NCBI RefSeq assembly: GCF_014164785.1
Contig: NZ_JACJFN010000001.1
Coordinates: forward strand, 1,116,001-1,180,000
Length of the DNA stretch: 64,000 nt
Origin: Aquipseudomonas guryensis
Lineage (GTDB): Bacteria > Pseudomonadota > Gammaproteobacteria > Pseudomonadales > Pseudomonadaceae
Reading direction: 5' to 3'
The translations under genes and the position numbers were made by a program. Numbering within the stretch: position 1 is the first letter of the stretch; every line of letters begins with the position of its first letter. Below, piece by piece: positions 53,053 to 63,500 of this stretch. Below the pieces are notes generated by a model. That model saw only the letters and a list, made by a program, of their open reading frames with translations. It did no database searches and had not been told where the DNA came from.

Positions 53053-54756
53053 TCAATGCTGGGTCGGTGGCGCCACGCTGCTGGGGCTTTCATCGCCGCT
53101 CGCCAGCGGCGCCTCTTCCGGTGTGGTCGGCACCGCCACCGGCTGGATTTCCAGCGCCTCGACCAGGGCATAGGCGCTGCTGCAGAACAGTGAGTTGAGG
53201 CGCTTCATGTCGGCGATCAGCTCCAGGTGCAGGGAGCTGGTCTCGATGCTCTGCACCACCTGCTGGCTGAGGCGGTCGACATGGGCGTGGGCCAGCTTGC
53301 GTTCCTCCTGGCGGAAACGGCGCTTCTCCGCGATCAGGCGCTGGGCGTTGGCGGGGTTGCCATTGAGGAACACATTGAGGCCCAGGCGCAGGTTGTCCTG
53401 CAGCAGGCCGAGCAGGCCGGTCAGTTCCTCCAGGCCACTGGCGGAAAAGCTGTAGTGGCGTGAACGCTTGTGGTTGTCGAGCTTGCCGACCATCTGTTCG
53501 ATCAGGTCGCCGGCGTGCTCCAGATTCACCGCCAGCTCGATGATTTCCGCCCAGCGCCGGCTGTCGTGGCCGGCCAGGTCTTCACGCGGCATCTGCGCCA
53601 GGTACAGTTTGACCGCGCTGTACAGCGCGTCGACGTCGTCGTCCAGGCGCCGCACCTGGCGCCCGGCTTCTCCGGAACCCTCGCGCAGCACCTCCTGCAG
53701 GTGACCGAGCATCTGTTCGACCAGGTCGCCGATGCGCAGGGTCTCGCGCACCGCGTTGGCCAGCGCCAGGCTCGGCGTGTCGAGGGCGCTGCGATCGAGG
53801 TGGCGCGGCTCGGCCACGCCCTCCGCACTCTTGCGCTCGGGCAGCAGTAGGGTGCACAGGCGCGCCATCTGGCCTACGGTGGGCAACATCAGCAGGCAGC
53901 GCAGGCTGTTGTAGAGCAGGTGAAAGCCGATCACCAGGCTCGCCGCCGACAGCTCAAGGCCATCCATCCAGTTCACCAGCGGACTCACCAGCGGCAGCAC
54001 CAACAGCAGGCCGAGCAGCTTGTACAGCAGGCTGCCGACTGCCACCCGCCGCCCGGCGGCGGATTGCATGCTGCTGTTGAGCAGGGCCAGCACGCCGCTG
54101 CCGATATTGGCGCCGATCACCAGGCCGATGGCCACCGGCAGGCTGATCATGCCGCTGCTGGCCAGGGTCGCGGTGAGCAGCACGGCGGCCAGGCTGGAGT
54201 AGGTGAGCAGGGCGAACAGCGCGCCGACCAGGGCATCCAGCAACAGGTCGCCGGTCAGCGAGGCGAACAGCGCTTCCAGGCTGTTGGATTGGGCAATCGG
54301 CTTGGCGGCCTCGACGATCAGGTCGAGGGCGAGCAGCAGCAGGCCGAGGCCGATGGCCACCCGCCCTACCTGGCCGGCGCGGCGCTGCTTGCGCGAGAGA
54401 AACAGCACCACTCCGGCAAAGATCAGCAGCGGCGACAGCCAAGACAGGTCGAGGGTCAGCACCCGTGCCATCAGCGCGGTGCCGACATCGGCGCCGAGCA
54501 TGATCGCCAGCGCCGGCGGCAGCGTCATCAGACCCTGGGCGACGAAGGAGGTAACCAGCATGGCGGTGGCGTTGCTGCTCTGCACCAGCGCGGTGACGCC
54601 GATGCCGGCGGCGAACGCCTGTGGCTGCTTGGCCACGCTGTGGCTGAGGATGCGCCGCAGCTGCGAGCCGTACACGCGCAGGATGCCGGTACGCACGATA
54701 TGGGTGCCCCACACCAGCAGGGCGATGGCAGACAGCAGATTGAGCAAGGTGAGCAT
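53053..54756 (-). CDS. Na/Pi-cotransporter family protein with PhoU-like tail
   Basis: 567 residues. Two Na/Pi cotransporter repeats in about eight helices: the first has ALVQSSNATAMLVTSFVAQGLM, the second AVLLTATLASSGMISLPVAIGLVIGANIGSG, both related to the QSS motif region of NptA/YjbB. From about residue 320 a PhoU-like helical domain follows (LSLALANAVRETLRIGDLVEQMLGHLQEVL, DRLSQQVVQSIETSSLHLELIADMKRLNSLF). YjbB in E. coli exports phosphate; a similar role is plausible. Last gene of the minus-strand run; 124 bp after the chemoreceptor gene. Confidence 0.9.
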   Translation of the reverse strand: MLTLLNLLSAIALLVWGTHIVRTGILRVYGSQLRRILSHSVAKQPQAFAAGIGVTALVQSSNATAMLVTSFVAQGLMTLPPALAIMLGADVGTALMARVLTLDLSWLSPLLIFAGVVLFLSRKQRRAGQVGRVAIGLGLLLLALDLIVEAAKPIAQSNSLEALFASLTGDLLLDALVGALFALLTYSSLAAVLLTATLASSGMISLPVAIGLVIGANIGSGVLALLNSSMQSAAGRRVAVGSLLYKLLGLLLVLPLVSPLVNWMDGLELSAASLVIGFHLLYNSLRCLLMLPTVGQMARLCTLLLPERKSAEGVAEPRHLDRSALDTPSLALANAVRETLRIGDLVEQMLGHLQEVLREGSGEAGRQVRRLDDDVDALYSAVKLYLAQMPREDLAGHDSRRWAEIIELAVNLEHAGDLIEQMVGKLDNHKRSRHYSFSASGLEELTGLLGLLQDNLRLGLNVFLNGNPANAQRLIAEKRRFRQEERKLAHAHVDRLSQQVVQSIETSSLHLELIADMKRLNSLFCSSAYALVEALEIQPVAVPTTPEEAPLASGDESPSSVAPPTQH

Positions 54757-54880
54757 GGCGTAGCCTCCAGTGGGGCTCGCTCGATGGGCGGGGGCGGCTT
54801 GTCGTCGGGTCTGCGCCGTGCGCCGCCTCCCTTGCTTTAGCTGTAGTTGCTATTGCCCGTCGGCGCCAGTGCGCGCGCCC

Positions 54881-56470
54881 TCACCGCGGCGCCTGGCGCC
54901 CCCAGAACTGCTCGACCAGCAGTTGCAGGCGTTCGGCCAGGCCGGCCACGTGCTCGGCGCTGCTGCGGCTCTGGTCGCTGGCCACCACGGTGCTTTCGTT
55001 GGCCTGGCGGATGCCGCAGAGGTTGCGCTGGATATCGTCACCGACCGCGCTCTGCTGCTCCACGGCGGCGGCGATCTGGATGCTCATGTCGCTGATCTGG
55101 CCGACCCGCTGGGTGATGCCGTCGAGCGCCTGGCTGGCCTGCAGCGCCTGCTCGACGCTGGCACCGGCCTGTTGCTGGCTGCGCTGCATGGCGGCCACGG
55201 CCTGGGCGGTGCCCTGTTGCAGGGTGCCGATGATGGCATTGATCTCCGCGGTGGACTGCTGGGTGCGCGAGGCCAGGCCGCGTACTTCATCGGCGACCAC
55301 GGCGAAGCCACGTCCGGCCTCGCCGGCCCGCGCCGCCTCGATGGCCGCGTTGAGTGCCAGCAGGTTGGTCTGCTCGGCGATGCCCTGGATAACTTCCAGC
55401 ACCTGGTTGATTTTCTGCCCGTGCAGTTCCAGCTGGTGGATCACCTGGCTGCTCTGCTGCACCTCGCCGGCCAGGCTGGCGATCAATTGGCGGGTCTGCT
55501 CGACCAGTTGCAGGCCGTTGCTGGTCTCCATGTCCGCCGCGCTGGCGGCGCTGGCACTGAGCTGGGCGTGGCGCGCCACTTCCTGCACGCTGGCCGCCAT
55601 CTGGCCGATGGCGCTGGCCACCTGAGCGGTCTCACCCTGTTGTCGCAGGCTGGCCTGGCTGCTGCTGTCCACCGCGGCCGCCAGTTCGCTGGCTTCCTGG
55701 CTGAGCTGACGCGCCGAGTCGGCGATGCGCCCGACCACCGCGCCGGACTCGGCCTGCAGGCTGCGCAAGGTGAAGGCCAGCTGGCCGAACTCGTCGTTGC
55801 GTGCGCTGTACACCCACTGGCTCAGCGGATTGTCGGCGAGGCGCCGGGCCTGCTCGGTCAACGCCCGCAACGGGCGCAGGCTCAGGTGCAGCAGGCCGCC
55901 GAGCAGGGTCGCCAGGCCCAGGCCAGCGGCCACGGCCGGCAGCAGGGGCAGGGCGCCGCTCAAGCCGAGCGCTGCCGCCACCGCCAGCAGCGGAGCGCCC
56001 GTCAGCAGGCTCAGGCGCGCGGCCAGGGTCAGCCGCGGTGGGCGCAACTGGCGCGGCGTACGCCCCTTGATCAGCTCGGCATACAGCTGTTCGGCGCGCG
56101 CTACCAGCTCCGGCTCGGCGCGGGTGCGCACCGACTGGTACTCCACCACCTGGCCGTTGCGCAGCACCGGCGTGGCATAGGCGCTGACCCAGTAGTGGTC
56201 GCCGTTCTTGCAGCGGTTCTTCACCAGGCCCATCCACGGCCTGCCGTTTTTCAGGGTCTGCCAGAGGTGGGCGAAGGCCGCCGGCGGCATGTCCGGGTGA
56301 CGCACGATGTTGTGGTTGCGGCCGAGCAGTTCCGCCTCGCTGTAGCCGCTGATGGCGATGAAGTCTGGGTTGACGTAGCTCACCGCACCCTTGAGGTCGG
56401 TGGTGGAGAGGATGTTGGCATGGGCGGGTACATCCAGCGCCCGCTGGCTGACCGGCAGGTTGATCTTCAT
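54881..56470 (-). CDS. Aer-like PAS-containing chemoreceptor
   Basis: 529 residues. N-terminal PAS domain (about 10-125: [72 protein letters not shown]), the FAD-PAS layout of Aer aerotaxis receptors; then two hydrophobic segments (about 150-195, [40 protein letters not shown]), a HAMP-like region, and the MCP signalling hairpin [29 protein letters not shown]. Would sense cellular redox/energy state and drive chemotaxis through CheA. Its ATG overlaps the stop of the upstream globin-GGDEF-EAL gene (ATGA), so the two are made together. Confidence 0.93.
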   Translation of the reverse strand: MKINLPVSQRALDVPAHANILSTTDLKGAVSYVNPDFIAISGYSEAELLGRNHNIVRHPDMPPAAFAHLWQTLKNGRPWMGLVKNRCKNGDHYWVSAYATPVLRNGQVVEYQSVRTRAEPELVARAEQLYAELIKGRTPRQLRPPRLTLAARLSLLTGAPLLAVAAALGLSGALPLLPAVAAGLGLATLLGGLLHLSLRPLRALTEQARRLADNPLSQWVYSARNDEFGQLAFTLRSLQAESGAVVGRIADSARQLSQEASELAAAVDSSSQASLRQQGETAQVASAIGQMAASVQEVARHAQLSASAASAADMETSNGLQLVEQTRQLIASLAGEVQQSSQVIHQLELHGQKINQVLEVIQGIAEQTNLLALNAAIEAARAGEAGRGFAVVADEVRGLASRTQQSTAEINAIIGTLQQGTAQAVAAMQRSQQQAGASVEQALQASQALDGITQRVGQISDMSIQIAAAVEQQSAVGDDIQRNLCGIRQANESTVVASDQSRSSAEHVAGLAERLQLLVEQFWGRQAPR

Positions 56471-58725
56471 TGGCTGAGCTCCGTGCTGTGTGCCGGCCGC
56501 GCCTGTGCTGGCCGGTCGTGCGGTTCTGCGGGGGACAGGGCTGGGCTGAACAGGCGCTCCAGTTCGCTGGCCGCGCGGGGTCGGCTGAACCAGTAGCCCT
56601 GGGCCAGACGACAGCCTTCCTGGCGCAGGAAATCGAGGTGCGCGGCCTGTTCCACACCCTCGGCGACCACCTCCAGGCCGAGGCTGTGGCCGAGGCCGAT
56701 GATCGCCCGGCTGATTGCGCCCAGCTCGGCATCCTGCGGGGCGCCGTCGATGAAGCTCCGATCCACCTTGAGGATGTGCAGGGGGAAGCGCTTGAGGTAG
56801 CCGAGCGAGGAATAGCCGGTGCCGAAATCGTCGAGGGCCAGGCGCACGCCGAGACTGGCCAGTTCGCGCAGGGTGATCAGCGTCGCGGTGCAGTCCTGCA
56901 TCAGCTGGCTTTCGGTGATCTCCAGAATCAGGCTGGCCGGCGGCAGGCCGCTGTCCCGGAGGATCTCGGTGAGCCGGGCAACAAAGTCGTCCTGCTGCAA
57001 CTGGCGGCTGGACAGGTTCACCGAGCAGCGCAGCCGCGCCTGCCCGGCCAGCTGCCAGGCACGCACTTGGCGACAGGCCTGGGCCAGCACCCAGTCACCG
57101 ACGCGGAGGATCTCGCCGGATTCTTCCAGCGAGGCGATGAACTCCTGCGGCGGCACCAGTGCACCGTCCTGGCGCCAGCGCAGCAGGGCTTCGACGCCGA
57201 CCAGCTGCGGCCGGTCCTGGTCGATGCGGTAGATCGGCTGGTAGTGCAGGACGAACTGGTCGCGGTCGAGAGCCTGGCCGAGGGCGCTTTCCAGCTCCAG
57301 CTGGTGCCGCGCGCTGGTCTGCAGTTCGGCGCTGTAGCGGGCGAACTGCGCCTTGCCGGCCTGCTTGGCGCGGTACAGGGCGAGGTCGGCGGCCTGCAGG
57401 GCATCCTGCGAGGCATCGCTGGCCTGCAGCGCGGCAATGCCGATGCTGGCGCTGACCACCAGGGTTTGCTCGGCCAGGTGCAGCGGCAGGTGCAGGCTGT
57501 CGAGCATGCGCTGGGCGACCTGCTCGGCGTCGCTGGCGTGGGCCAAGTCGCAGAGCAGCACGACGAATTCGTCGCCGCCAAAACGGCACAGGTGATCGCC
57601 GGGGCGCAGGCACTGGCTGAGGCGCCGGCCGACCTCGACCAGCACCTGGTCGCCGCAGGCATGGCCGAGGCTGTCGTTGATCAGCTTGAAGCGGTCGAGG
57701 TCGATGAACAGCAGAGCGGCCTCGCGTGCCCCAGCCTTACCCAGTTGCTGCAGCGCCTGCGGCAGCAGCTCATCCAGACGCAGGCGGTTGCCCAGGCCGG
57801 TCAGCGGGTCGTGGCGGGCGGCGTGGCGCAGCTGCTGCTCGACCGCCTTGCGTGCGCTGATATCGCTCTGCGAGCCGGCGATACGCCGTTGCCCGTCGGC
57901 ATCGGTCTGCGCCACGCCGCGGGCCAGCACCCACAGGTAGTCGCCGCGGCTGCGGCGCATGCGGTACTCGTGGTGCACCAGGGCGCTGGCGCCGCTGAGG
58001 TGCGCGTCGATGGCCTGACGCAGGCCGGGCAGGTCGTCCGGGTGAACCCGCGAAAACCAGCTGGCGCTGCCTTCGCCGAGGCTGTCGCGACTGAGGTCGA
58101 GCATGCCCGCCCAGCGTTCCGAGACGTACAGCCGGTCGTGTTCCAGGTGCCAGTCCCAGATGCCGTCGTTGGCCCCGCGCAGGGCTCGGGCGAAACGCGC
58201 CTCGCTGTCTTCCAGGGCCTTGCGCTGGGCGGCGCTGTAGGTGTCGATGGCCAGGGTCATGTCGAAGAACACCGCTTTCAGCAGGCTGGCGTATAGGGTG
58301 CGCTGGGCGTCATCGGGGAACAGCTCGCTAAGCATCGAATCGAGGTACAGGCGATAGCCGCCCAGGTACCACTTCAGCTCCACGCCAGCGAGCTGGTGGA
58401 TCAGGCCGATGCGCAGGCGACTGGCCACATAGTCGCCGTCATAGGGGCCGCGCCACAGGCGCTGGTAGTAGTCCAGCTGGCTGTGTTTGAGGCGGCTCAG
58501 GGTGCTTTCGTTGCTGATCAGGCTGGCCGGGCCAGGGAACTCGCCCAGGTGCTGGTAGAGCCGCTCGACGAAAGCCTGCTGTGCCGGCGCCATGCTTTCG
58601 GCCACGGCATTCAGGCGTGTCGCATCGTCGCTCTGCCAGCCGAGCAGGCGGCATCGTTCATCGGCCTCGGCCTGATCCAGACCGATGCGCCGCATCAGCT
58701 CCTGGAGTGCTGCAATCGAGCCCAT
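56467..58725 (-). CDS. Globin-coupled GGDEF-EAL c-di-GMP enzyme with PAS domain
   Basis: 752 residues, soluble. Residues 1-165 look like a protoglobin/globin-coupled sensor ([39 protein letters not shown], proximal His110), then a PAS/PAC segment (about 170-290), GGDEF (383-387 in RFGGDEF, with an I-site RPGD at 374-377), and EAL (512-514 in GVEALLRW) with the catalytic [10 protein letters not shown] and EGVEQ stretches intact. Both cyclase and phosphodiesterase sites appear complete. Haem-bound O2 (or NO/CO) would tune c-di-GMP. GGGAG precedes the ATG. A terminator-bearing structured leader lies just upstream, and the downstream Aer-like gene is coupled. Confidence 0.9.
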   Translation of the reverse strand: MGSIAALQELMRRIGLDQAEADERCRLLGWQSDDATRLNAVAESMAPAQQAFVERLYQHLGEFPGPASLISNESTLSRLKHSQLDYYQRLWRGPYDGDYVASRLRIGLIHQLAGVELKWYLGGYRLYLDSMLSELFPDDAQRTLYASLLKAVFFDMTLAIDTYSAAQRKALEDSEARFARALRGANDGIWDWHLEHDRLYVSERWAGMLDLSRDSLGEGSASWFSRVHPDDLPGLRQAIDAHLSGASALVHHEYRMRRSRGDYLWVLARGVAQTDADGQRRIAGSQSDISARKAVEQQLRHAARHDPLTGLGNRLRLDELLPQALQQLGKAGAREAALLFIDLDRFKLINDSLGHACGDQVLVEVGRRLSQCLRPGDHLCRFGGDEFVVLLCDLAHASDAEQVAQRMLDSLHLPLHLAEQTLVVSASIGIAALQASDASQDALQAADLALYRAKQAGKAQFARYSAELQTSARHQLELESALGQALDRDQFVLHYQPIYRIDQDRPQLVGVEALLRWRQDGALVPPQEFIASLEESGEILRVGDWVLAQACRQVRAWQLAGQARLRCSVNLSSRQLQQDDFVARLTEILRDSGLPPASLILEITESQLMQDCTATLITLRELASLGVRLALDDFGTGYSSLGYLKRFPLHILKVDRSFIDGAPQDAELGAISRAIIGLGHSLGLEVVAEGVEQAAHLDFLRQEGCRLAQGYWFSRPRAASELERLFSPALSPAEPHDRPAQARPAHSTELSQ

Positions 58726-58754
58726 ATGTTCTCCCTGTTGTTTTTCGCGGGCAT

Positions 58755-58865
58755 AAAAAAAGCGCCGGACGCCACGTTCTCGGGGAACGGGGCGTCGCGG
58801 CGCTTCGTCTTGCAGGCCCTTATGTCCTGCCCGGCAAAGCCGGTCTCCGCTACTGGGCGGAACCT
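58755..58865 (-). ncRNA. Structured leader RNA ending in a terminator, upstream of the globin-GGDEF-EAL gene
   Basis: On the minus strand four hairpins follow one another: TCCGC-CCAGTA-GCGGA (58861-58846), CCGGC-TTT-GCCGG (58843-58831), GCAGG-ACATAAGGG-CCTGC (58830-58812), and AGCGCCGCGACGCC / GGCGTCCGGCGCT (58804-58761) followed by seven Ts, an intrinsic terminator. It ends 20 bp before the Shine-Dalgarno site. This organisation suits a riboswitch/attenuator or a short sRNA. I have a vague memory of a computationally predicted Pseudomonas RNA motif upstream of GGDEF genes, which this may be; I could not check. Confidence 0.65.
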
Positions 58866-58883
58866 ACTGCGGTGTCTTCTACC

Positions 58884-59195
58884 TTATTGCGTGGATGCTG
58901 ACAATTCGCCTAACAGCTGCTCCAGGCGTTGGCGCAGGTCCGCCAGATCGCGCGACTTGAAGGCATGCCGGGAGCGTTCGAGCACCTCGATGGCATCGGC
59001 CAGGGTCGCATGCAGGGCCGCGTGGGCCGGCAGCGGCCAGTCCTGCAGCCAGCGGCACAGCGGTGCCTGGCTGCAGTCTTGCGGGCGCGCCAGTACGCTG
59101 CAGTCCAGCCCGTCGTCATGCAGCAGGCGTCGTACGCGGCAGGCCATCTGCTGGTCGTTATGGGTGATCAGGATGCTGGGGATCGTTCGCGGCAT
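58884..59195 (-). CDS. Small conserved hypothetical protein beside the PilT/PilU-like gene
   Basis: 103 residues, no signal or membrane segment. It begins MPRTIPSILITHNDQQMACRVRRLLHDDGLDCSVLARPQDC, a beta-alpha-beta-like start reminiscent of a truncated receiver fold, and ends in a helical segment with Arg/Asp repeats (VLERSRHAFKSRDLADLRQRLEQLLGELSAS). The receiver similarity is weak and the phospho-Asp cannot be placed. 99 bp downstream of the PilT-like gene; its stop codon lies about 20 bp before the structured leader. Function unknown. Confidence 0.65.
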   Translation of the reverse strand: MPRTIPSILITHNDQQMACRVRRLLHDDGLDCSVLARPQDCSQAPLCRWLQDWPLPAHAALHATLADAIEVLERSRHAFKSRDLADLRQRLEQLLGELSASTQ

Positions 59196-59294
59196 GACTG
59201 CGGGACGCGCGCTGGTTTTGATGGCGCCACTCTAGGTGGCCCTTGGCCAGCTGGCTTTGACCTGAATCAAAGCCATGGCTGCCAATGGTCGCGT

Positions 59295-60428
59295 TCAGTT
59301 CTCGCTGAGCACATGCAGGTTGCCGCCGTCGCCGACGTCGCCATGGCCGAGCTTGATGCGCAGGGTCAGGTCGGTGCGTGAGTCGGCGTTGCGCACCGCC
59401 TCCTCGAAGCTGATACGGCCGCTCTCGAACAGCTCGTAGAGGTGCTGGTCGAAGGTCTGCAGGCCCTGTTCGCGGCCGCGACCGATGGCCTCGCGCAGGT
59501 CGTCGAGCAGGCCGCGCTGGATCAGGTCGCGGATATGCGCGGTGCCCAGCATCAGTTCGACCACCGCCACCCGGCGCTGGTCGAGGGCTGGCACCAGGCG
59601 CTGGCCGACGATGGCCAGCAGGTTCTGCGCCACGTCGGCGAGGATCTGCGTGCGCGCCTCCTCGGGGAAGAAACGCACGATGCGTTCCAGCGCGTGGCTG
59701 GTGCTGGTGGCGTGCAGGGTGGCCAGGCACAGGTGGCCGGTTTCCGCGTAGTGCAGGGCGTGCTGCATGGTGTCGAGGTCGCGGATCTCGCCGAGCATGA
59801 TCACGTCCGGCGCCTCGCGCAGCACGTTGCGCAGGGCATCGGCGAAGCTGTGGGTGTCCAGGCCGACTTCGCGCTGGTCGATCACCGAGCGCTGGTGCTG
59901 GTGGAGGAACTCGATCGGGTCCTCGATGCAGATGATGTGCCCGGACTTGTTGCGGTTACGCAGGTCGAGCATGGCCGCCAGGGTGGTCGATTTGCCCGAG
60001 CCGGCCGCGCCGATGATCAGGATCAGGCCGCGGTCGAGCAGTGCCAGCTTGCCCAGCTGAGGCGGCAGGCCGAGGGCTTCCAGGCTGGGGATCTGGCTCT
60101 TGATCAGGCGCACCACCATCGAGACTTCGCCGCGCTGGTAGTAGATGTTGATGCGAAAGCGCCCGGAGCTGGCGACGCTGACCGCCAGGTTCATCTCCAG
60201 GTCGCGCTCGAACTCGGCGACCTGGCGTTCGTTCATCAACTGATAGGCCATCTGCCGTACCTCGCCTGGCCCCAGCGGCGCAACCGGCAACGGCACGGTA
60301 TGGCCTTCGAGCTTGATCTGCGGCGGCGTGCCGACGCTGAGGAACAGGTCAGAGCCGCCCTTCTCATAGAGCGTCTGCAGCAGCGGGTAGACATCCGGCT
60401 GGGTGGCGGGCGTGAGCGGATCGGTCAT
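59295..60428 (-). CDS. PilT/PilU-family type IV pilus ATPase paralogue
   Basis: 377 residues. N-terminal domain YPLLQTLYEKGGSDLFLSVGTPPQIKLEGHTVPL, then Walker A IGAAGSGKSTTLAA (canonical PilT has GPTGSGKST), Asp box IEDPIEFLHQHQRSVIDQREVGLDT, Walker B VIMLGEIRD, His box TGHLCLATLHATS, and the C-terminal PilU-like stretch GLQTFDQHLYELFESGRISFEEAVRNADSRTDLTLRIKLG. Closest by eye to PilU, an accessory retraction ATPase. As pilT-pilU normally lie elsewhere in Pseudomonas genomes, this is an extra copy, here isolated from other pilus genes. The start at 60428 follows the conserved N-terminal domain. Confidence 0.88.
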   Translation of the reverse strand: MTDPLTPATQPDVYPLLQTLYEKGGSDLFLSVGTPPQIKLEGHTVPLPVAPLGPGEVRQMAYQLMNERQVAEFERDLEMNLAVSVASSGRFRINIYYQRGEVSMVVRLIKSQIPSLEALGLPPQLGKLALLDRGLILIIGAAGSGKSTTLAAMLDLRNRNKSGHIICIEDPIEFLHQHQRSVIDQREVGLDTHSFADALRNVLREAPDVIMLGEIRDLDTMQHALHYAETGHLCLATLHATSTSHALERIVRFFPEEARTQILADVAQNLLAIVGQRLVPALDQRRVAVVELMLGTAHIRDLIQRGLLDDLREAIGRGREQGLQTFDQHLYELFESGRISFEEAVRNADSRTDLTLRIKLGHGDVGDGGNLHVLSEN

Positions 60429-60575
60429 GGCGGCTCCGGGGCTGAGCGAGAAAGCTGCCTTCAGTACAGTGCATGCGCGGGCATTCGACCAGGCGGCCGC
60501 TCCGCACGCTTTCGCCGTGCCGGCCTTGGCCCCTTGCTGGTAACCTGACGCTCTTTGCAAACTGCCCGGCAGCCC

Positions 60576-63500
60576 ATGCTCAACCTCTTCCACGCCCCCG
60601 ACCTGGAAACCCTTGGCGCCCTGGCCACGCGCCTGCTCGCCCAGCCGCAACGCGACCTCTTCGCCCCGGCGCGGGTGGTGGTGCCGAGCCAGGGCATCGG
60701 CCGCTGGCTGACCCTGCAGCTGGCGCGCGAACAGGGCATCGCCATGCAGCTGGAGGTGCAGTTGCCCTCGGCTTTCGTCTGGGAGCTGTCGCGGCTGGTG
60801 CTCGGTCAGTTGCCGGAGCAGTCCGCCTTCACTCCGCTGACCCTGAGCTGGCGCCTGTATGACTGGCTGTGCGAGCCGGCCAATCTCGAGCGTGCGCCGC
60901 GCCTGGCGCGTTATCTGGAAGGCGGCGACGAGCGCCGCCGGCTGTCCCTGGCCACGCGCATCGCCGACGTGTTCGACCAGTACCTGCTGTATCGCGACGA
61001 CTGGCTGGCTGCCTGGGAGCGTGGCGAGCTATGTGACCTCGGCGCCGATGAAGCTTGGCAGGCTCTGCTCTGGCGCGAGCTGACCGCCGATGGCCACCCG
61101 CACCGGGCACGCCTGCTCGATGATCTGCTGCAGCGCCTGTACGACAACACGCCGATTGCCGGTCTGCCCGAGCGCCTGCTGGTGTTCGGCATCAGCAGCT
61201 TGCCGCCTCATCACTTGCGCGTGCTCGAAGGCCTGGCGCGGCATACCGAGGTGGTGATCTTTGCGCTCAACCCGTGCCGCGAGGCCTGGGGCGAGATCCG
61301 TGATATCCGCGAGCTAGCCAAGCAGCCGGAGCTGAGCCCGGACGAGTGGTATCTCGACGTCGGCCACCCGCTGCTGGCCAGCCTCGGCAAGCAGGGGCGC
61401 GACTTCTTCGACAGCCTGTTCAGCCTGGCCTCGGCCGAGGGCGGGCAGGAAACCGGGCTGTATTCGGAAGACGCCGACCTGGTGGATGACAGCCTGCTGC
61501 ACGCCCTGCAGCACGATATCCTGCGGCTCAGAACGCGTAGTGCGGACGAGCGTATCGAGCTGCGCGCAGACGATCGCTCGCTGGAGCTGCATATCGCCCA
61601 CTCGCCGCTGCGCGAAGTGGAAATCCTGCATGACCAGCTGCTCGCCCGCTTTGCCGCCGAACCCAGCCTGACCCCGGATCAGGTGGTGGTGCTGACCCCG
61701 GATATCGAGCGTTACGCGCCCTACATCGAGGCGGTCTTCGCCCCGCGCGAAGGCGCACCGCGCATCCCCTTCAGCCTGGCCGACCGCAGCCTGCGTGCCG
61801 AGCTGCCGCTGCTGGAAGCTTTTATCGACCTGCTCGTCCTGCCCGAGAGCCGCTTCGCCGCCGAGGAAATCCTCGCCTGGCTGGAGCAGCCGGCCATCGC
61901 CCGCCGCGCCGGCATCGAGCAGGAAGACCTGCCGCTGCTGCGCGACTGGCTGCGCGACGCCGGCGTGCGCTGGGGCCGCGATGCCGGCCACCATGCCGCT
62001 CTCGGCCTGCCGGAGGACAACGCCTTCACCTGGGCCCAGGGCCTCGACCGCCTGCTGCTGGGTTTCGCCGCGCCGCCACAACTGGCCGGCGATGGTATTC
62101 CCCTACTTGGCGACAGCCTGCCGCTGGATGCCCTGGAAGGCGCGCGTGGTCAGCTGCTCGGCCGCCTGTGCGCCTTCGTCGGCAAACTCGCCGGCCTGGC
62201 CGAGAGCCTGCAGCGTCCACGTCCGCTGGCGGACTGGGCGCTGGATCTGCAGGCGCTGATCGACAGCCTGTTCGACGAGCGCGAAGCCGGCGACACCCTG
62301 CTCCTGCTCAGCCAGGCCTGCGCCGCCCTCGCCCGCCAGGCCGCGGATGCCGGCATCGCCCGGCCGCTGGAGCTGGCCCTGGTGCGCCAGCAACTGGGCA
62401 CGGCGCTGGAAGCCGGTGGCGGTGCCTCTGGCTTTCTCACCGGCGCGGTGACCTTCTGCACCATGGTGCCGATGCGCAGCCTGCCGTTTCGCCTGGTCTG
62501 CCTGCTCGGCCTGGACGACGGCGCCCTGCCACGGCGCACGCCGGCGGCCGGCTTCGACCTGATCAGCCACAAGCCCCGCCGTGGCGACCGCGCGCGGCGC
62601 CTGGACGACCGCTACCTGCTGCTGGAAACCCTGCTCTCGGCGCGCGACGGCCTGTACCTCAGCTACGTCGGCCGCGACCCGCGCGACAACGCCGTGCTGC
62701 CGCCCTCGGTGCTGGTCAGCGAATTGCTCGAAGCCGTCGACCTCACCGCCGTCGCTTTCCGTAGGAGCGAGCTTGCTCGCGATCCCGGCAACTCCGAAAC
62801 ATTGCGAGCAAGCTCGCTCCTACAGGAGCAGAAAGCCAGCGCTGCAATCACCGTCGCCCATCCGCTACAGCCCTTCGCCCCTGGCAACTTCCAGCAAGCC
62901 GGCCAGCAACTGGGCTTCGTCAGTTCCTGGTTCCGCGCCGCCCAGCGCCTGGCCGAGGCGCCGCTGCTGACCCCGCCGCCGTTCATCACCCAGCTGCCGG
63001 AGCCGGGCGAGGACTGGCTGACCATCGAGCCGGCACAGCTGCTGCTGTGCTTCCGCAATCCGGCGCGCTTCCTCCTCGAACAACGCCTGGGCCTGCGCCT
63101 GGCCGATGCCGAGGAAGCCATCGCCGCGGACGAGCCGTTCGCCCTTGAAGGCCCGGCCCGTCGCGGCCTGCGCCACCTGGCCCTGCAGGCGGTGGAGCGC
63201 GACTGGACTGAACAACAGGAACGGCGCATCGCCCGCGCCGCCGGCTGGCTGCCCACCGGTGAGCTGGGCCACGCCCTGTGGGGCAAGCTGCGCGGCCCGG
63301 TGCGCGCCTTCGCTCCACGGCTGTTCGAGGCGCGGCCCGAGGACGCGCCGCAACCGTTGCTGGTGGATATCAGCCTGTCCGGCGTGCGCCTGCATGGCTG
63401 GCTGGACGGGGTGACTTCCAGTGGCCTGTTCGACTGGCGCCTAAATGCGCCGAGCGCCTGGGACCTGCCCGGCTTCTGGCTGCGCCACCTGCTGCTCAAC

